Shown here one piece after another: positions 41,694 to 50,530 of a DNA stretch of 64,000 nucleotides. The notes under the pieces are model-generated. The model did not search any database. It saw only the letters and a list, made by a program, of their open reading frames with translations, and had not been told where the DNA came from. The position numbers were made by a program, and so were the translations under genes. The first letter of the stretch is position 1; every line of letters starts with the position of its first letter. This stretch comes from Brevibacillus panacihumi W25 (GTDB lineage Bacteria; Bacillota; Bacilli; Brevibacillales; Brevibacillaceae), in the NCBI RefSeq assembly GCF_000503775.1, contig NZ_KI629787.1:87870-151869 (forward strand). The letters are read 5' to 3'.

Positions 41694-41924
41694 TCATCCT
41701 CCATATCTCTGCAAAAACTCCTCCACGGCTTTAATCATGACATCTTTCACTGTGTAACCTGTATCAATCCCAAAACTAGTTAACTTTTCCGAGAGCTGTG
41801 CCTGGATTTGTACCGTTTTCGTTACCGCTAGTCCACTATACCGTTTCATATCTTTTGGTTGAGTTGTTACCGTCATCAGCAGCTGCAGCTGATCTTTGTG
41901 TTGTAAATACTCACTGTAAAACAC
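41694..41924 (-). CDS. Small ribbon-helix-helix-like protein or fragment
   Basis: 76 residues. Its second half (KTVQIQAQLSEKLTSFG ... VKDVMIKAVEEFLQRYGG) has a beta strand-helix-helix pattern and resembles the C-terminal part of the 270-residue protein at 61493 (KTIHVPNTLDNLVKEYAK ... DVFEVALIDFFRRYG). It may be a complete short DNA-binding protein or the left-over end of a longer one. The start at 41924 has no clear ribosome-binding site. Confidence 0.5.
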   Translation of the reverse strand: MFYSEYLQHKDQLQLLMTVTTQPKDMKRYSGLAVTKTVQIQAQLSEKLTSFGIDTGYTVKDVMIKAVEEFLQRYGG

Positions 41925-42154
41925 TTCACATTCTCACTGCAAAACGCTAAAGACCAGGATTCTAAAATTACATCCTTTGCTGCGCAACAAGAGTCTGCAT
42001 TGAATCATCTGTGATACTCGCTGAAGAATATAAAGAATGCAGTCAGCAGTCGGTAATCGGCAGCTGGCTTTTTTCTGTTTCAGGGCAGATCAGCAAACCG
42101 TAACAACTCAAAACTCAAGCATATATTATTTCTTTGAATCAAGAATTAGAGTAG

Positions 42155-42373
42155 TTGTTGCACTTGCTTTTTCCGAATCTACCAACCAAGACACAAGGAG
42201 GGAGCTTTTTCTGGGACACTCTGGACAGGAGAAACGGCTGGAAGCTTCAAAAGAACATCATCACGGATCACTACCGCATCCTCGATCCAGAGGATGTCCG
42301 TCAGGCATGGAGCAAAGATGAGGTAGAGATGTGGCATGCCTTTCGAAAGTTCACGTCTGGAAGTAGAGAGTAA
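42155..42373 (+). CDS. Short hypothetical frame upstream of the truncated recombinase
   Basis: Open frame whose C-terminal half (NGWKLQKNIITDHYRILDP, then WSKDEVEMWHAFRKF) looks protein-like, not random. An AAGGAGGGAG lies at about 42195, but no standard start codon follows it at normal distance, so the gene may be a relic with a lost start. A terminator follows at once. Confidence 0.35.
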   Translation: MLHLLFPNLPTKTQGGSFFWDTLDRRNGWKLQKNIITDHYRILDPEDVRQAWSKDEVEMWHAFRKFTSGSRE

Positions 42374-42375
42374 CC

Positions 42376-42410
42376 GCCCTGCGCCGATCAAAAGGCTGCA
42401 GGGCTTTTTT
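42376..42410 (+). terminator. Terminator before the truncated recombinase
   Basis: GCCCTGC / GCAGGGC followed by six T. Confidence 0.75.
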
Positions 42411-42443
42411 GTGTTTCTAAACCAATTCGTGGAGGTGAGACGT

Positions 42444-42954
42444 TTGGAAATCATCGAGAAATTTGAGCATCACTTGATTGAAAACGGAATTGCGCCGAAA
42501 ACAATTGAATCCTATGTGGGAGACGTGAAAGGGTTTGCGGAATACTTGACCGGAATGGGAGTGGACAATTCTGCCGATTTGAAACGATTCTACATTGCCA
42601 GCTACAAGAGTCACCTAATGGAAAACAAGTACGCTGTGGCAACGATCAACAAGAAAATCAATTCGCTTCAAGCATTCAATTTGTTCTTGATCGAGCGCAA
42701 ATTGGCAACAGAGCGAGTCGTCTCATTGCGTAAAGACAGGATCAAGGTGGCTGCTGGCAGTGAGGGAGAGGTGGAAGTCTTTTCAGAACAAGAGGTCAAC
42801 CAGCTGATGTTCTTTGTCCAGGACAGGAGCAAAGTCATCCTACGCAATCACTTGATCGTTTGGCTGCTTCTCTACACCGGTGTTCGTGTGAGTGAGCTGT
42901 GTGGAATTCAGCTCAGTGACTTGGACTATCTCACCAACACGTTAAGGATAACGG
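42444..42954 (+). pseudogene. Tyrosine recombinase, 3' truncated by IS3-family copy 1
   Basis: First 170 codons of a XerC/D-like recombinase starting at TTG 42444 (GGAGGTGA). Close in sequence to the intact gene at 51501: FEHHLIENGIAPKTIESYVG and YAVATINKKINSLQAFNLFL. It keeps the first catalytic Arg (YTGVRVSELCG) but loses the HxxR, second His and Tyr, because the frame runs into the IS at about 42955. The missing 3' half is not found on the far side of that IS or of the second copy. Confidence 0.88.
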
Positions 42955-42997
42955 TGTTTGTCAAGATAGTTGTCGCGAATTGATGAAAATAAGATAG

Positions 42998-44062
42998 CTA
43001 TGTTTGAGCTTTTTGCTCAGCTTGAATAAGGGTCGCTTTTTCCGGATTGAGCCAAACTTCTTCATCCAGGCTCCAATCGCGTGTAGCCCCTGACCAGCGA
43101 CCAGGATTCGAGGCTTTCGCGGTTTCGTAGACTCGTTTTCTTTTCTCAAATACTTGCTTAGACAGACCGTTGTGTCTCTGGTTCGGCGTTATAAAGTTAA
43201 GTCCGCTGTGGCGATGCTCGTGATTGTACCAGCGCACAAAACGCAGCACCCATTCACGCGCTTCTGTGCGATCCTTAAACCCTTGCTCAGGGTACTCTGG
43301 ACGGTATTTGCATGTCCGGAAGATGGATTCAGCATAGGGGTTATCATTGCTAACTCGCGGACGGCTTCTAGAAGGGGTAATACCTAAACTGTACAGCGTT
43401 TCTAATAAGGTTGCCCCTTTCATTGGACTACCGTTGTCCGAGTGCAGCACAAGTGGTTGCTGGCGAACGACACACTGCTCACTTAGCACGGTTCTGCGAA
43501 TCAATTGACTGGCATGCTCGGCCGACTCTTCCTCCCAAATCTCCCAACCGACAATTTTGCGACTATACAAATCCAGCACGAGATAGAGGTAGAAGAACAA
43601 GCCTTTAACCGGCCCAGGCAACCACGTAATATCCCACATCCAGACCTGGTTAGCCCCGGTTGCACGGTGACTTGTCAGCGGCTTGGCGGTTCGCTTCTTG
43701 CTCCGTCCACGATGCTGCTGCTGTTTGTGTTTATGCATCACGCGATAAAAGCTCGATTCGGAAGCGATATACGTCCCCTGATCGGCCAGCGCGGGAACGA
43801 TTTGACTCGGAGGCAAACTCTGAAATTCCGGTTGATGAATGACGTCCAGAATCTGTTGCTCTTCATCCTCGCTGAGCTTGTGGGCGGGCTCAGGCCGTTT
43901 CGCATTTGGACGCCCATCTTCACGCACACCATACTGTCGCCAACGTTGCAGGGTGCGCTGAGTCAGTCCAAGCTCTTTACAGGCGAGCCGCTCTCTTGCT
44001 CCGGCTTCGACCGCTTCTTGAATCAGTGATATGGCTAATTGACGATCTGAGGCACTGATCAT
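42998..44062 (-). CDS. IS3-family transposase OrfB (copy 1)
   Basis: 354-residue integrase-core protein. N-terminal HTH region, then DDE residues in WMWDITWLPG, LHSDNGSPM and SNDNPYAESIFRT; WYNHEHRHSGLNFITPNQRH is the C-terminal signature. It begins at the ATGA overlap with orfA, so it is made by coupling, not by the usual IS3 frameshift. Confidence 0.93.
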   Translation of the reverse strand: MISASDRQLAISLIQEAVEAGARERLACKELGLTQRTLQRWRQYGVREDGRPNAKRPEPAHKLSEDEEQQILDVIHQPEFQSLPPSQIVPALADQGTYIASESSFYRVMHKHKQQQHRGRSKKRTAKPLTSHRATGANQVWMWDITWLPGPVKGLFFYLYLVLDLYSRKIVGWEIWEEESAEHASQLIRRTVLSEQCVVRQQPLVLHSDNGSPMKGATLLETLYSLGITPSRSRPRVSNDNPYAESIFRTCKYRPEYPEQGFKDRTEAREWVLRFVRWYNHEHRHSGLNFITPNQRHNGLSKQVFEKRKRVYETAKASNPGRWSGATRDWSLDEEVWLNPEKATLIQAEQKAQT

Positions 44063-44556
44063 TCGTCCCCTTGGTCCCCCCAGATCGCTTGGGCCTTTTT
44101 TCGTAACACCAGTAGCGCGGCCGTTTCCGCGAGCGCCGCTTCTTTGCGCTGCAGCTCACGGCTTAGGGTTTTTACCTCTTGCTCCTTTGTACGGAGATCC
44201 TTTTGGAGCTTGCTCGCTTGCTCGGCTATCCCGCCATTGGCTTGCATGCAGGCATCACGCCAAGCCTCTACTTGTTCGACGAATAGCCCTTTAGCGCGAC
44301 AGTATTCCGACAGTTCGATTTCACTTAGCGCAGCGGTTTCCACCACGATGGCAAATTTATCTCTTGTGCTCCATCTCTCGGCAGGCTGCGTACCATCAGG
44401 CATGATCTTTCCTTGTGCTTTGGCCGCCTTTTTCCATTTGTATAGCGTTGTTTCCGATAATCCGCTCTCTCTGGCGATCTGGCTGACAGGCTCATTGCTG
44501 GGCGGCATCATCCGTTGCAAAATGCTCTGCTTTAATTCCTTGCTCACTTGGTTCAT
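44059..44556 (-). CDS. IS3-family OrfA (copy 1)
   Basis: 165 residues with an N-terminal helix-turn-helix (QIARESGLSETTLYKWKKAA) and a C-terminal coiled coil (LQKDLRTKEQEVKTLSRELQ). ATG at 44556 follows GGTGGGAGACA; the longer frame runs into the IS end. Confidence 0.9.
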   Translation of the reverse strand: MNQVSKELKQSILQRMMPPSNEPVSQIARESGLSETTLYKWKKAAKAQGKIMPDGTQPAERWSTRDKFAIVVETAALSEIELSEYCRAKGLFVEQVEAWRDACMQANGGIAEQASKLQKDLRTKEQEVKTLSRELQRKEAALAETAALLVLRKKAQAIWGDQGDE

Positions 44557-44626
44557 TGTCTCCCACCTCGTCCTCGTTTTCCTCACTATACGTTCTTTAG
44601 AGGGGTACGACAACTATTCTGACACA

Positions 44627-45846
44627 GGGGGAACAACACCGTTCGCACTTACAGATGCAACAGTATCTGTTGATAATGATGAGTTGACTGCAAGTGCTAC
44701 ACCAACTGCAGGTCAATATGGTGTTACTCTTGACAATGGTAGTGACACTTTGAAAGCTGCTACCAAAATCACCATTCCAGGTCTGACTGCTGGTCAACAC
44801 ACAATTTCTATTGTTGGAGCTAAAGACCTGGCGGGTAATTACTTTGATTACACCACAACTGTAACTGTTGCGGATGATACAACACCTCCAACAGTAACTT
44901 CTCTTACAGCTGAGGGTGAAAAAATTCGTGTTAAATTCTCTGAACCATTGGTTGATGTCGATTTGACAGCAACAACAGGTGGAGCAGATACCGCAACTAG
45001 AGCTGCATTGTACAACGGAACCACTTACATTGACATCAATGATACTGATGCAGTAGATGAAGATGGTACTGAGTACCTGGTTGATGCTTCTTCTTGGATC
45101 GCAAGCAGCTGGGCTTCCGTAAATGTAGTTGTAAAAGCTGGATTCAAAGATGCTAGCGGGAATGCAATGGCAACCGATACAACTGCAAAACGCCTTACAC
45201 TTACTTCTGACGCAACTGCTCCTACAGTTAGCTCTGTAAATGTTGAAGGTGCTGATCTGGTTGTTAAGTTTAGCGAACCGGTAGTAGCTGGTACATCTGC
45301 TCTTACTGCAGCTGGGGCTACAGATCTTGGCTTTAAGTACACCAATAAAGACAGCGTAGTTGTAGCTGACACAGATGGTTCTTATGATGCTGTAAACTAT
45401 GGTTACGATCTCAACCACGATGGTGATACAACTGATGCAGATGAAGATAAATATGTTGTTATCACTCTTGATGATGCAAGATTTGTAACTGCAGGTAAAC
45501 TGAATGCAGGTTCTTATGAAATAACGTTGCCAGATCAAGCTGTAAAAGATAAATCCAATGCAGCTAACGAGTTGGAAGAGACTGTACTTACATTTACAGT
45601 TTCTGAGCAAGATCAAACCGACGACACCCTGACAGTTGCAATTGCTCAATTGGCTAATAATAGTGAAATTGAGTTCGACTTTAATGCAAATGTAACAAAT
45701 GCTGCATTGGATAGAACTAAGTACACTATTAATGGTGTTGAACTCCCAGAAGGAACTACGTTCTACTTTGATGGTACGAAGGATAAAGTTGTCGCAGTTC
45801 TGCCGGTCGGAACAATTGCATCTAATGGTAACAGAACAGTTGCTGT
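44627..45846 (+). pseudogene. S-layer (outer-wall-type) gene fragment, middle part before IS21 copy B
   Basis: Open frame beginning at the IS3 boundary, without start or signal peptide. Encodes Ig-like S-layer repeats: TVSVDNDELTASATPTAGQY, GLTAGQHTISIVGAKDLAG, PPTVTSLTAEGEKIRVKFSE and PTVSSVNVEGADLVVKFSEP. Codon use matches mwp/owp. Interrupted at 45847 by an IS21 element. With the part at 48023 it makes a continuous 545-codon frame including the stop. Confidence 0.9.
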
Positions 45847-45958
45847 TGTCACCGCCGGGATATAATTGACCCAGGTTCGCCGGAAAGAAAATGACCCACC
45901 CTTAGCGAATATATCCCCTTCGGTATTAACCGCCACGTTAATTTTCGGAGGGAGACAC

Positions 45959-47182
45959 ATGCTAAGGAGTGGGATAGTGATATCGTTACATACCATGAGG
46001 GCAGAAGGCAAGAGTATTCGTGAGATTGCCCGTCTAACGGGGCATTCTCGAAATACAGTCCGGCGATATCTCCGGGGTGAATTCTTTCCCGAAATAGGAA
46101 CCCGTAAATCTCGTGGTTCCAAGCTTGATCCATTCAAACCGTTCCTGCAGGAACGGCTTCAAGAAGGCATCTATAACTGCGAAGTTTTATTCGATCTTCT
46201 ACGAGAAAAGGGGTATACCGGGGGACGCACCATCTTGAAAGACTATGTGAAGGATTTCCGTCCTCCCAAACAAGTTCCCGCTGTTCTTCGTTACGAGACG
46301 AAACCTGGTGAATACGCCCAGGTCGACTGGGGACTGTGTGATTACGTAGATTTGGACGGTACAGTCCGAAAAGTGCCGGTATTTGTCATGGTCCTGGGGT
46401 ACTCTCGTTCCACCTATATCGAGTTCACGAAGCGTTGTGACATTCACAGCTTTCTTCGTTGCATGATTCATGCCTTTGAATATTTTGGGGGCATCCCAAA
46501 GGTAATGCTGACCGACCAGATGAAAACCGTCGTACTGGGCATGGGAGATGATCGAAAACCTCGCTGGCATCCGCTTTTTGCCGACTTTGCTGCAGCGATT
46601 GGGCTTGTTCCAAAAGTATGCAAAGTTCGTCGCCCCGAAACAAAGGGAAAAGTGGAACGAGGCGTTCAATACGTAAAAAACAACTTTCTTCCTGGCAAAC
46701 GCTTCGTTGATTTACAGGATCTCAATCAACAAGCCCTACACTGGTGCGAGCGGATTAACCGCCGCATTCATGGAACAACCGGGGACCGTCCTTTTGACCG
46801 ACTTCGTGAGGAAAAACTGTCGCCCATCCCTTCAGCTGAACGGTGGGAAAAATACTTGCATGAACCAAGACAGATCAGTCGAGACGGATTTGTTAGCTAC
46901 GATGGTGTACGATATGGGGTTCCATGGAGGTACAGTGGACGTGAGGGTACCGTACGAGAAGTGAATGGGTGGGTGGAAATCTGGGTCGACGGCACATGTA
47001 TTGCTCGACACCAAAAGGTCTATCGATCCCGTGCAACTGTTTTTTGTGAAAACCAGTATGCAGGTCTTTCGACCGCTCAAGGATATGCCTATCCACGTCC
47101 GCAAGCCCGACAGATTTCACCGCAGCAAGTGGAAGTACGTTCACTGGATGTCTATGAACAGTTGACGGAGGTGGGAGCATGA
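45959..47182 (+). CDS. istA: IS21-family transposase IstA (copy B)
   Basis: 407-residue DDE transposase. HTH in KSIREIARLTGHSRNTVRRY; integrase core with YAQVDWGLCDYV (Asp), VMLTDQMKTVV (Asp) and ETKGKVERGVQYV (Glu). ATG 45959 follows GGAGGGAGAC. Ends in an ATGA overlap with istB. About 100 residues shorter than the copy A protein. Confidence 0.93.
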   Translation: MLRSGIVISLHTMRAEGKSIREIARLTGHSRNTVRRYLRGEFFPEIGTRKSRGSKLDPFKPFLQERLQEGIYNCEVLFDLLREKGYTGGRTILKDYVKDFRPPKQVPAVLRYETKPGEYAQVDWGLCDYVDLDGTVRKVPVFVMVLGYSRSTYIEFTKRCDIHSFLRCMIHAFEYFGGIPKVMLTDQMKTVVLGMGDDRKPRWHPLFADFAAAIGLVPKVCKVRRPETKGKVERGVQYVKNNFLPGKRFVDLQDLNQQALHWCERINRRIHGTTGDRPFDRLREEKLSPIPSAERWEKYLHEPRQISRDGFVSYDGVRYGVPWRYSGREGTVREVNGWVEIWVDGTCIARHQKVYRSRATVFCENQYAGLSTAQGYAYPRPQARQISPQQVEVRSLDVYEQLTEVGA

Positions 47183-47946
47183 TTGAACTGGAACAGGCAC
47201 GGCTACGCCTCGAGGAACTTGGGCTTCAGCAAGCGTCTCTCCTCTTGGATGCTCACTTGGAAGCGGCAAGTCATGGACAGCCCACTTATCTGTCCTTTCT
47301 CAACACGCTCCTTGATGCCGAGATAGCGGAACGTCAAAAGCGGAATATGGAGGTACGCACCAAACTCGCACACTTGCCTTACCGAAAAACGCTGGAGGAG
47401 TTCGATTTTGCTTTCCAACCCAGCATTGACGAACGGTTGATTCGAGAGCTGGCCACGATGACGTTTGTAACCCGACACGAGAATGTCTTGTTCTTAGGGC
47501 CTCCAGGCGTAGGGAAAAGTCATCTGGCGGTGGCGTTGGGGGTAGAAGCCATCTCGCAAGGGATATCCGTTTACTTTGTCAGTCTCTCGCAACTCATCGA
47601 AGATCTGCGAAAAGCTTACACGGAAAACAGGCTGGATAAACGCCTACGCATCTATATTCGACCAAAGCTCCTGATAATTGACGAAATTGGTTACTTACCG
47701 TTTGACAGTTTGGCAGCTAACCTCTTTTTCCAGGTAGTAAGTGCAAGATACGAGAGAGGGGGTATTCTGTTGACCAGCAACAAGAGTTTCGGTGAATGGG
47801 GGGAACTGATGGGCGATCCGATACTTGCTACAGCTATTCTGGATCGACTCTTACACCATTCCCACATCGTCAACATTAGGGGGAATAGTTACCGACTTCG
47901 TGAAAAAATGAGGACTGGAGCCTACGGCTCCCCCTCTACCACCTAA
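47179..47946 (+). CDS. istB: IS21-family helper ATPase IstB (copy B)
   Basis: 255 residues: Walker A GPPGVGKSHLAVALG, Walker B LLIIDEIGYLPFD, sensor TSNKSFGEWGEL and Arg-rich end HHSHIVNIRGNSYRLRE. Start overlaps the istA stop (ATGA). Confidence 0.95.
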   Translation: MIELEQARLRLEELGLQQASLLLDAHLEAASHGQPTYLSFLNTLLDAEIAERQKRNMEVRTKLAHLPYRKTLEEFDFAFQPSIDERLIRELATMTFVTRHENVLFLGPPGVGKSHLAVALGVEAISQGISVYFVSLSQLIEDLRKAYTENRLDKRLRIYIRPKLLIIDEIGYLPFDSLAANLFFQVVSARYERGGILLTSNKSFGEWGELMGDPILATAILDRLLHHSHIVNIRGNSYRLREKMRTGAYGSPSTT

Positions 47947-48017
47947 CCAACAAAAAATCGCCGGGTGGGTCAGTTCTAAACCGGCGATGGTGGGTCAAAA
48001 TAAAGTCGGCGTTGACA

Positions 48018-48437
48018 GCTGTTAAGGACATCGTTGACGAAGATGGAAATACTTTGGCACAAAGCGCACTTCAAGGATCTCTCGTAGATCTTACAGAAAA
48101 CGTGTTGCCAGTAGCTGAAGAATTGATTCTTGTCGATGACAAAACAATTTACGTTTCTATGAGCGAGAAATTGACTGACCCTAACGCAACTAACCCAGAT
48201 ACTGCTAAGATTAAAGTTTATGTAAATGGTACAGAAGTTAAACACACTTCTAACGCTATGGTTGTAGATTGGGTTGGAGCTACTGGTACTGATGCAGCAA
48301 CACTTTCCATTGTTGCTACAGATGCTAACACTTTCTCCATTGGCGATAAGATCAAAGTTGAGTTCCTCAATGGAACTACAATTGCCGATGCTAATGGAAA
48401 CAAGGTTGCCCCTGCTTCCATCGAGCAACAATTCTAA
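48018..48437 (+). pseudogene. S-layer gene fragment, 3' end after IS21 copy B
   Basis: Continues the frame of the fragment ending at 45846 (NRTVAV joins KDIVDEDGNTLAQ). Encodes ELILVDDKTIYVSMSEKL, another Ig-like unit and the natural C-terminus GNKVAPASIEQQF with stop. A strong terminator follows. Confidence 0.9.
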
Positions 48438-48478
48438 TTTTATCGAGGCTAGTGGTTATGCTAGTCAGGCGAGTAATG

Positions 48479-48515
48479 AAAGAGTCTACCCATTGGGTAG
48501 ACTCTTTACTTTTAC
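48479..48515 (+). terminator. Terminator after the S-layer gene fragment
   Basis: AAAGAGTCTACCC / GGGTAGACTCTTT, perfect stem, then ACTTTT. Confidence 0.9.
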
Positions 48516-48666
48516 TATGACTCACTGAAGAACGCGTAAGAAACTCACTGAAAAAGTTCAGACTCTTCCTCACAACTCCGCGTTTCACTCTCCCCCTGTG
48601 TCAGAATAGTTGTCGTACCCCTCTAAAGAACGTATAGTGAGGAAAACGAGGACGAGGTGGGAGACA

Positions 48667-49164
48667 ATGAACCAAGTGAGCAAGGAATTAAAGCAGAGCA
48701 TTTTGCAACGGATGATGCCGCCCAGCAATGAGCCTGTCAGCCAGATCGCCAGAGAGAGCGGATTATCGGAAACAACGCTATACAAATGGAAAAAGGCGGC
48801 CAAAGCACAAGGAAAGATCATGCCTGATGGTACGCAGCCTGCCGAGAGATGGAGCACAAGAGATAAATTTGCCATCGTGGTGGAAACCGCTGCGCTAAGT
48901 GAAATCGAACTGTCGGAATACTGTCGCGCTAAAGGGCTATTCGTCGAACAAGTAGAGGCTTGGCGTGATGCCTGCATGCAAGCCAATGGCGGGATAGCCG
49001 AGCAAGCGAGCAAGCTCCAAAAGGATCTCCGTACAAAGGAGCAAGAGGTAAAAACCCTAAGCCGTGAGCTGCAGCGCAAAGAAGCGGCGCTCGCGGAAAC
49101 GGCCGCGCTACTGGTGTTACGAAAAAAGGCCCAAGCGATCTGGGGGGACCAAGGGGACGAATGA
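48667..49164 (+). CDS. IS3-family OrfA (copy 2)
   Basis: Identical in translation to copy 1 OrfA (165 residues, HTH then coiled coil). ATG 48667 after GGTGGGAGACA. Confidence 0.9.
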   Translation: MNQVSKELKQSILQRMMPPSNEPVSQIARESGLSETTLYKWKKAAKAQGKIMPDGTQPAERWSTRDKFAIVVETAALSEIELSEYCRAKGLFVEQVEAWRDACMQANGGIAEQASKLQKDLRTKEQEVKTLSRELQRKEAALAETAALLVLRKKAQAIWGDQGDE

Positions 49165-50225
49165 TCAGTGCCTCAGATCGTCAATTAGCCATATCACTGA
49201 TTCAAGAAGCGGTCGAAGCCGGAGCAAGAGAGCGGCTCGCCTGTAAAGAGCTTGGACTGACTCAGCGCACCCTGCAACGTTGGCGACAGTATGGTGTGCG
49301 TGAAGATGGGCGTCCAAATGCGAAACGGCCTGAGCCCGCCCACAAGCTCAGCGAGGATGAAGAGCAACAGATTCTGGACGTCATTCATCAACCGGAATTT
49401 CAGAGTTTGCCTCCGAGTCAAATCGTTCCCGCGCTGGCCGATCAGGGGACGTATATCGCTTCCGAATCGAGCTTTTATCGCGTGATGCATAAACACAAAC
49501 AGCAGCAGCATCGTGGACGGAGCAAGAAGCGAACCGCCAAGCCGCTGACAAGTCACCGTGCAACCGGGGCTAACCAGGTCTGGATGTGGGATATTACGTG
49601 GTTGCCTGGGCCGGTTAAAGGCTTGTTCTTCTACCTCTATCTCGTGCTGGATTTGTATAGTCGCAAAATTGTCGGTTGGGAGATTTGGGAGGAAGAGTCG
49701 GCCGAGCATGCCAGTCAATTGATTCGCAGAACCGTGCTAAGTGAGCAGTGTGTCGTTCGCCAGCAACCACTTGTGCTGCACTCGGACAACGGTAGTCCAA
49801 TGAAAGGGGCAACCTTATTAGAAACGCTGTACAGTTTAGGTATTACCCCTTCTAGAAGCCGTCCGCGAGTTAGCAATGATAACCCCTATGCTGAATCCAT
49901 CTTCCGGACATGCAAATACCGTCCAGAGTACCCTGAGCAAGGGTTTAAGGATCGCACAGAAGCGCGTGAATGGGTGCTGCGTTTTGTGCGCTGGTACAAT
50001 CACGAGCATCGCCACAGCGGACTTAACTTTATAACGCCGAACCAGAGACACAACGGTCTGTCTAAGCAAGTATTTGAGAAAAGAAAACGAGTCTACGAAA
50101 CCGCGAAAGCCTCGAATCCTGGTCGCTGGTCAGGGGCTACACGCGATTGGAGCCTGGATGAAGAAGTTTGGCTCAATCCGGAAAAAGCGACCCTTATTCA
50201 AGCTGAGCAAAAAGCTCAAACATAG
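49161..50225 (+). CDS. IS3-family transposase OrfB (copy 2)
   Basis: Identical in translation to copy 1 OrfB (354 residues, complete DDE triad). ATG overlaps the orfA stop (ATGA). Intact, so it could still supply transposase to both copies. Confidence 0.93.
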   Translation: MISASDRQLAISLIQEAVEAGARERLACKELGLTQRTLQRWRQYGVREDGRPNAKRPEPAHKLSEDEEQQILDVIHQPEFQSLPPSQIVPALADQGTYIASESSFYRVMHKHKQQQHRGRSKKRTAKPLTSHRATGANQVWMWDITWLPGPVKGLFFYLYLVLDLYSRKIVGWEIWEEESAEHASQLIRRTVLSEQCVVRQQPLVLHSDNGSPMKGATLLETLYSLGITPSRSRPRVSNDNPYAESIFRTCKYRPEYPEQGFKDRTEAREWVLRFVRWYNHEHRHSGLNFITPNQRHNGLSKQVFEKRKRVYETAKASNPGRWSGATRDWSLDEEVWLNPEKATLIQAEQKAQT

Positions 50226-50530
50226 CTATCTTATTTTCATCAATTCGCGACAACTATCTTGACAAACACCGCTCTCTCCAAGCACCCTGTCCGTTGTAAT
50301 CTAACTGTAAACTATAAAAACTGTAGCGAGTCCAGCGAGCTCTCCTCCATTAACCATTTCTTTCTGTACCTCACTCCCCTCTCCACTCCAAAAATCGGAT
50401 CAAATCCATTTTCAGACATTTAATATTATCTTAGATGAGACAGAAAGGAGGCATTGACTGGAGTGTCTGAAAAGCGTTCCGGTGGTATAATGGTAGTACA
50501 GACAATGAACGGGCAAGGGAGGGTGATGGC

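Larger units (their letters stand above)
42955..44626 (-). mobile_element. IS3-family insertion sequence, copy 1 (minus), 1672 bp
   Basis: Two overlapping genes (orfA 44556-44059, orfB 44062-42998). Imperfect inverted ends share TGTCA-RR-ATAGTTGTCG: the outer one reads TGTTTGTCAAGATAGTTGTC, the inner one TGTGTCAGAATAGTTGTC. A few flanking bases (CGG outside, GGGGG inside) are common to both copies, so exact ends may shift slightly. The left flank is a recombinase gene and the right flank an S-layer gene, so this is not a simple insertion; no target duplication is seen. Confidence 0.88.
45847..48017 (+). mobile_element. IS21-family insertion sequence (copy B), 2171 bp
   Basis: Ends TGTCACCGCCGGGATATAAT and, on the other strand, TGTCAACGCCGACTTTATTT, each followed by TTGACCCA; CGCCGG and TGACCCACC repeats inside both ends are the multiple binding sites typical of the family. 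Direct 5-bp repeats GCTGT at 45842-45846 and 48018-48022. Sequence of its genes differs from copy A, so it is a separate IS21 type. Confidence 0.93.
48597..50268 (+). mobile_element. IS3-family insertion sequence, copy 2 (plus), 1672 bp
   Basis: Same length as copy 1 in reverse orientation, with identical encoded proteins and end sequences. Together the copies bracket the S-layer fragment and the second IS21 element. Right flank is unrelated to the left flank of copy 1. The following 262 bp to the Rpn gene hold no recognisable gene. Confidence 0.9.

Noticed and set aside
41925..42154. Region checked for tRNA or attachment site near the left relic
   Set aside because: No cloverleaf, and no repeat of the right island edge was found.
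42998..44613. Expected programmed frameshift between orfA and orfB of the IS3 element
   Set aside because: orfB has its own ATG overlapping the orfA stop (ATGA), so coupling explains expression; no slippery run is seen at the junction.
44144..45865. 573-codon open frame that seems to fuse IS and S-layer sequence
   Set aside because: Its first 160 codons are the complement of the IS orfA gene; only the part after 44627 is real S-layer coding sequence.
50269..50530. Region after IS3 copy 2 checked for the lost 3' half of the recombinase
   Set aside because: Its six frames do not contain the GKGG or HxxR segments present in the intact paralogue.
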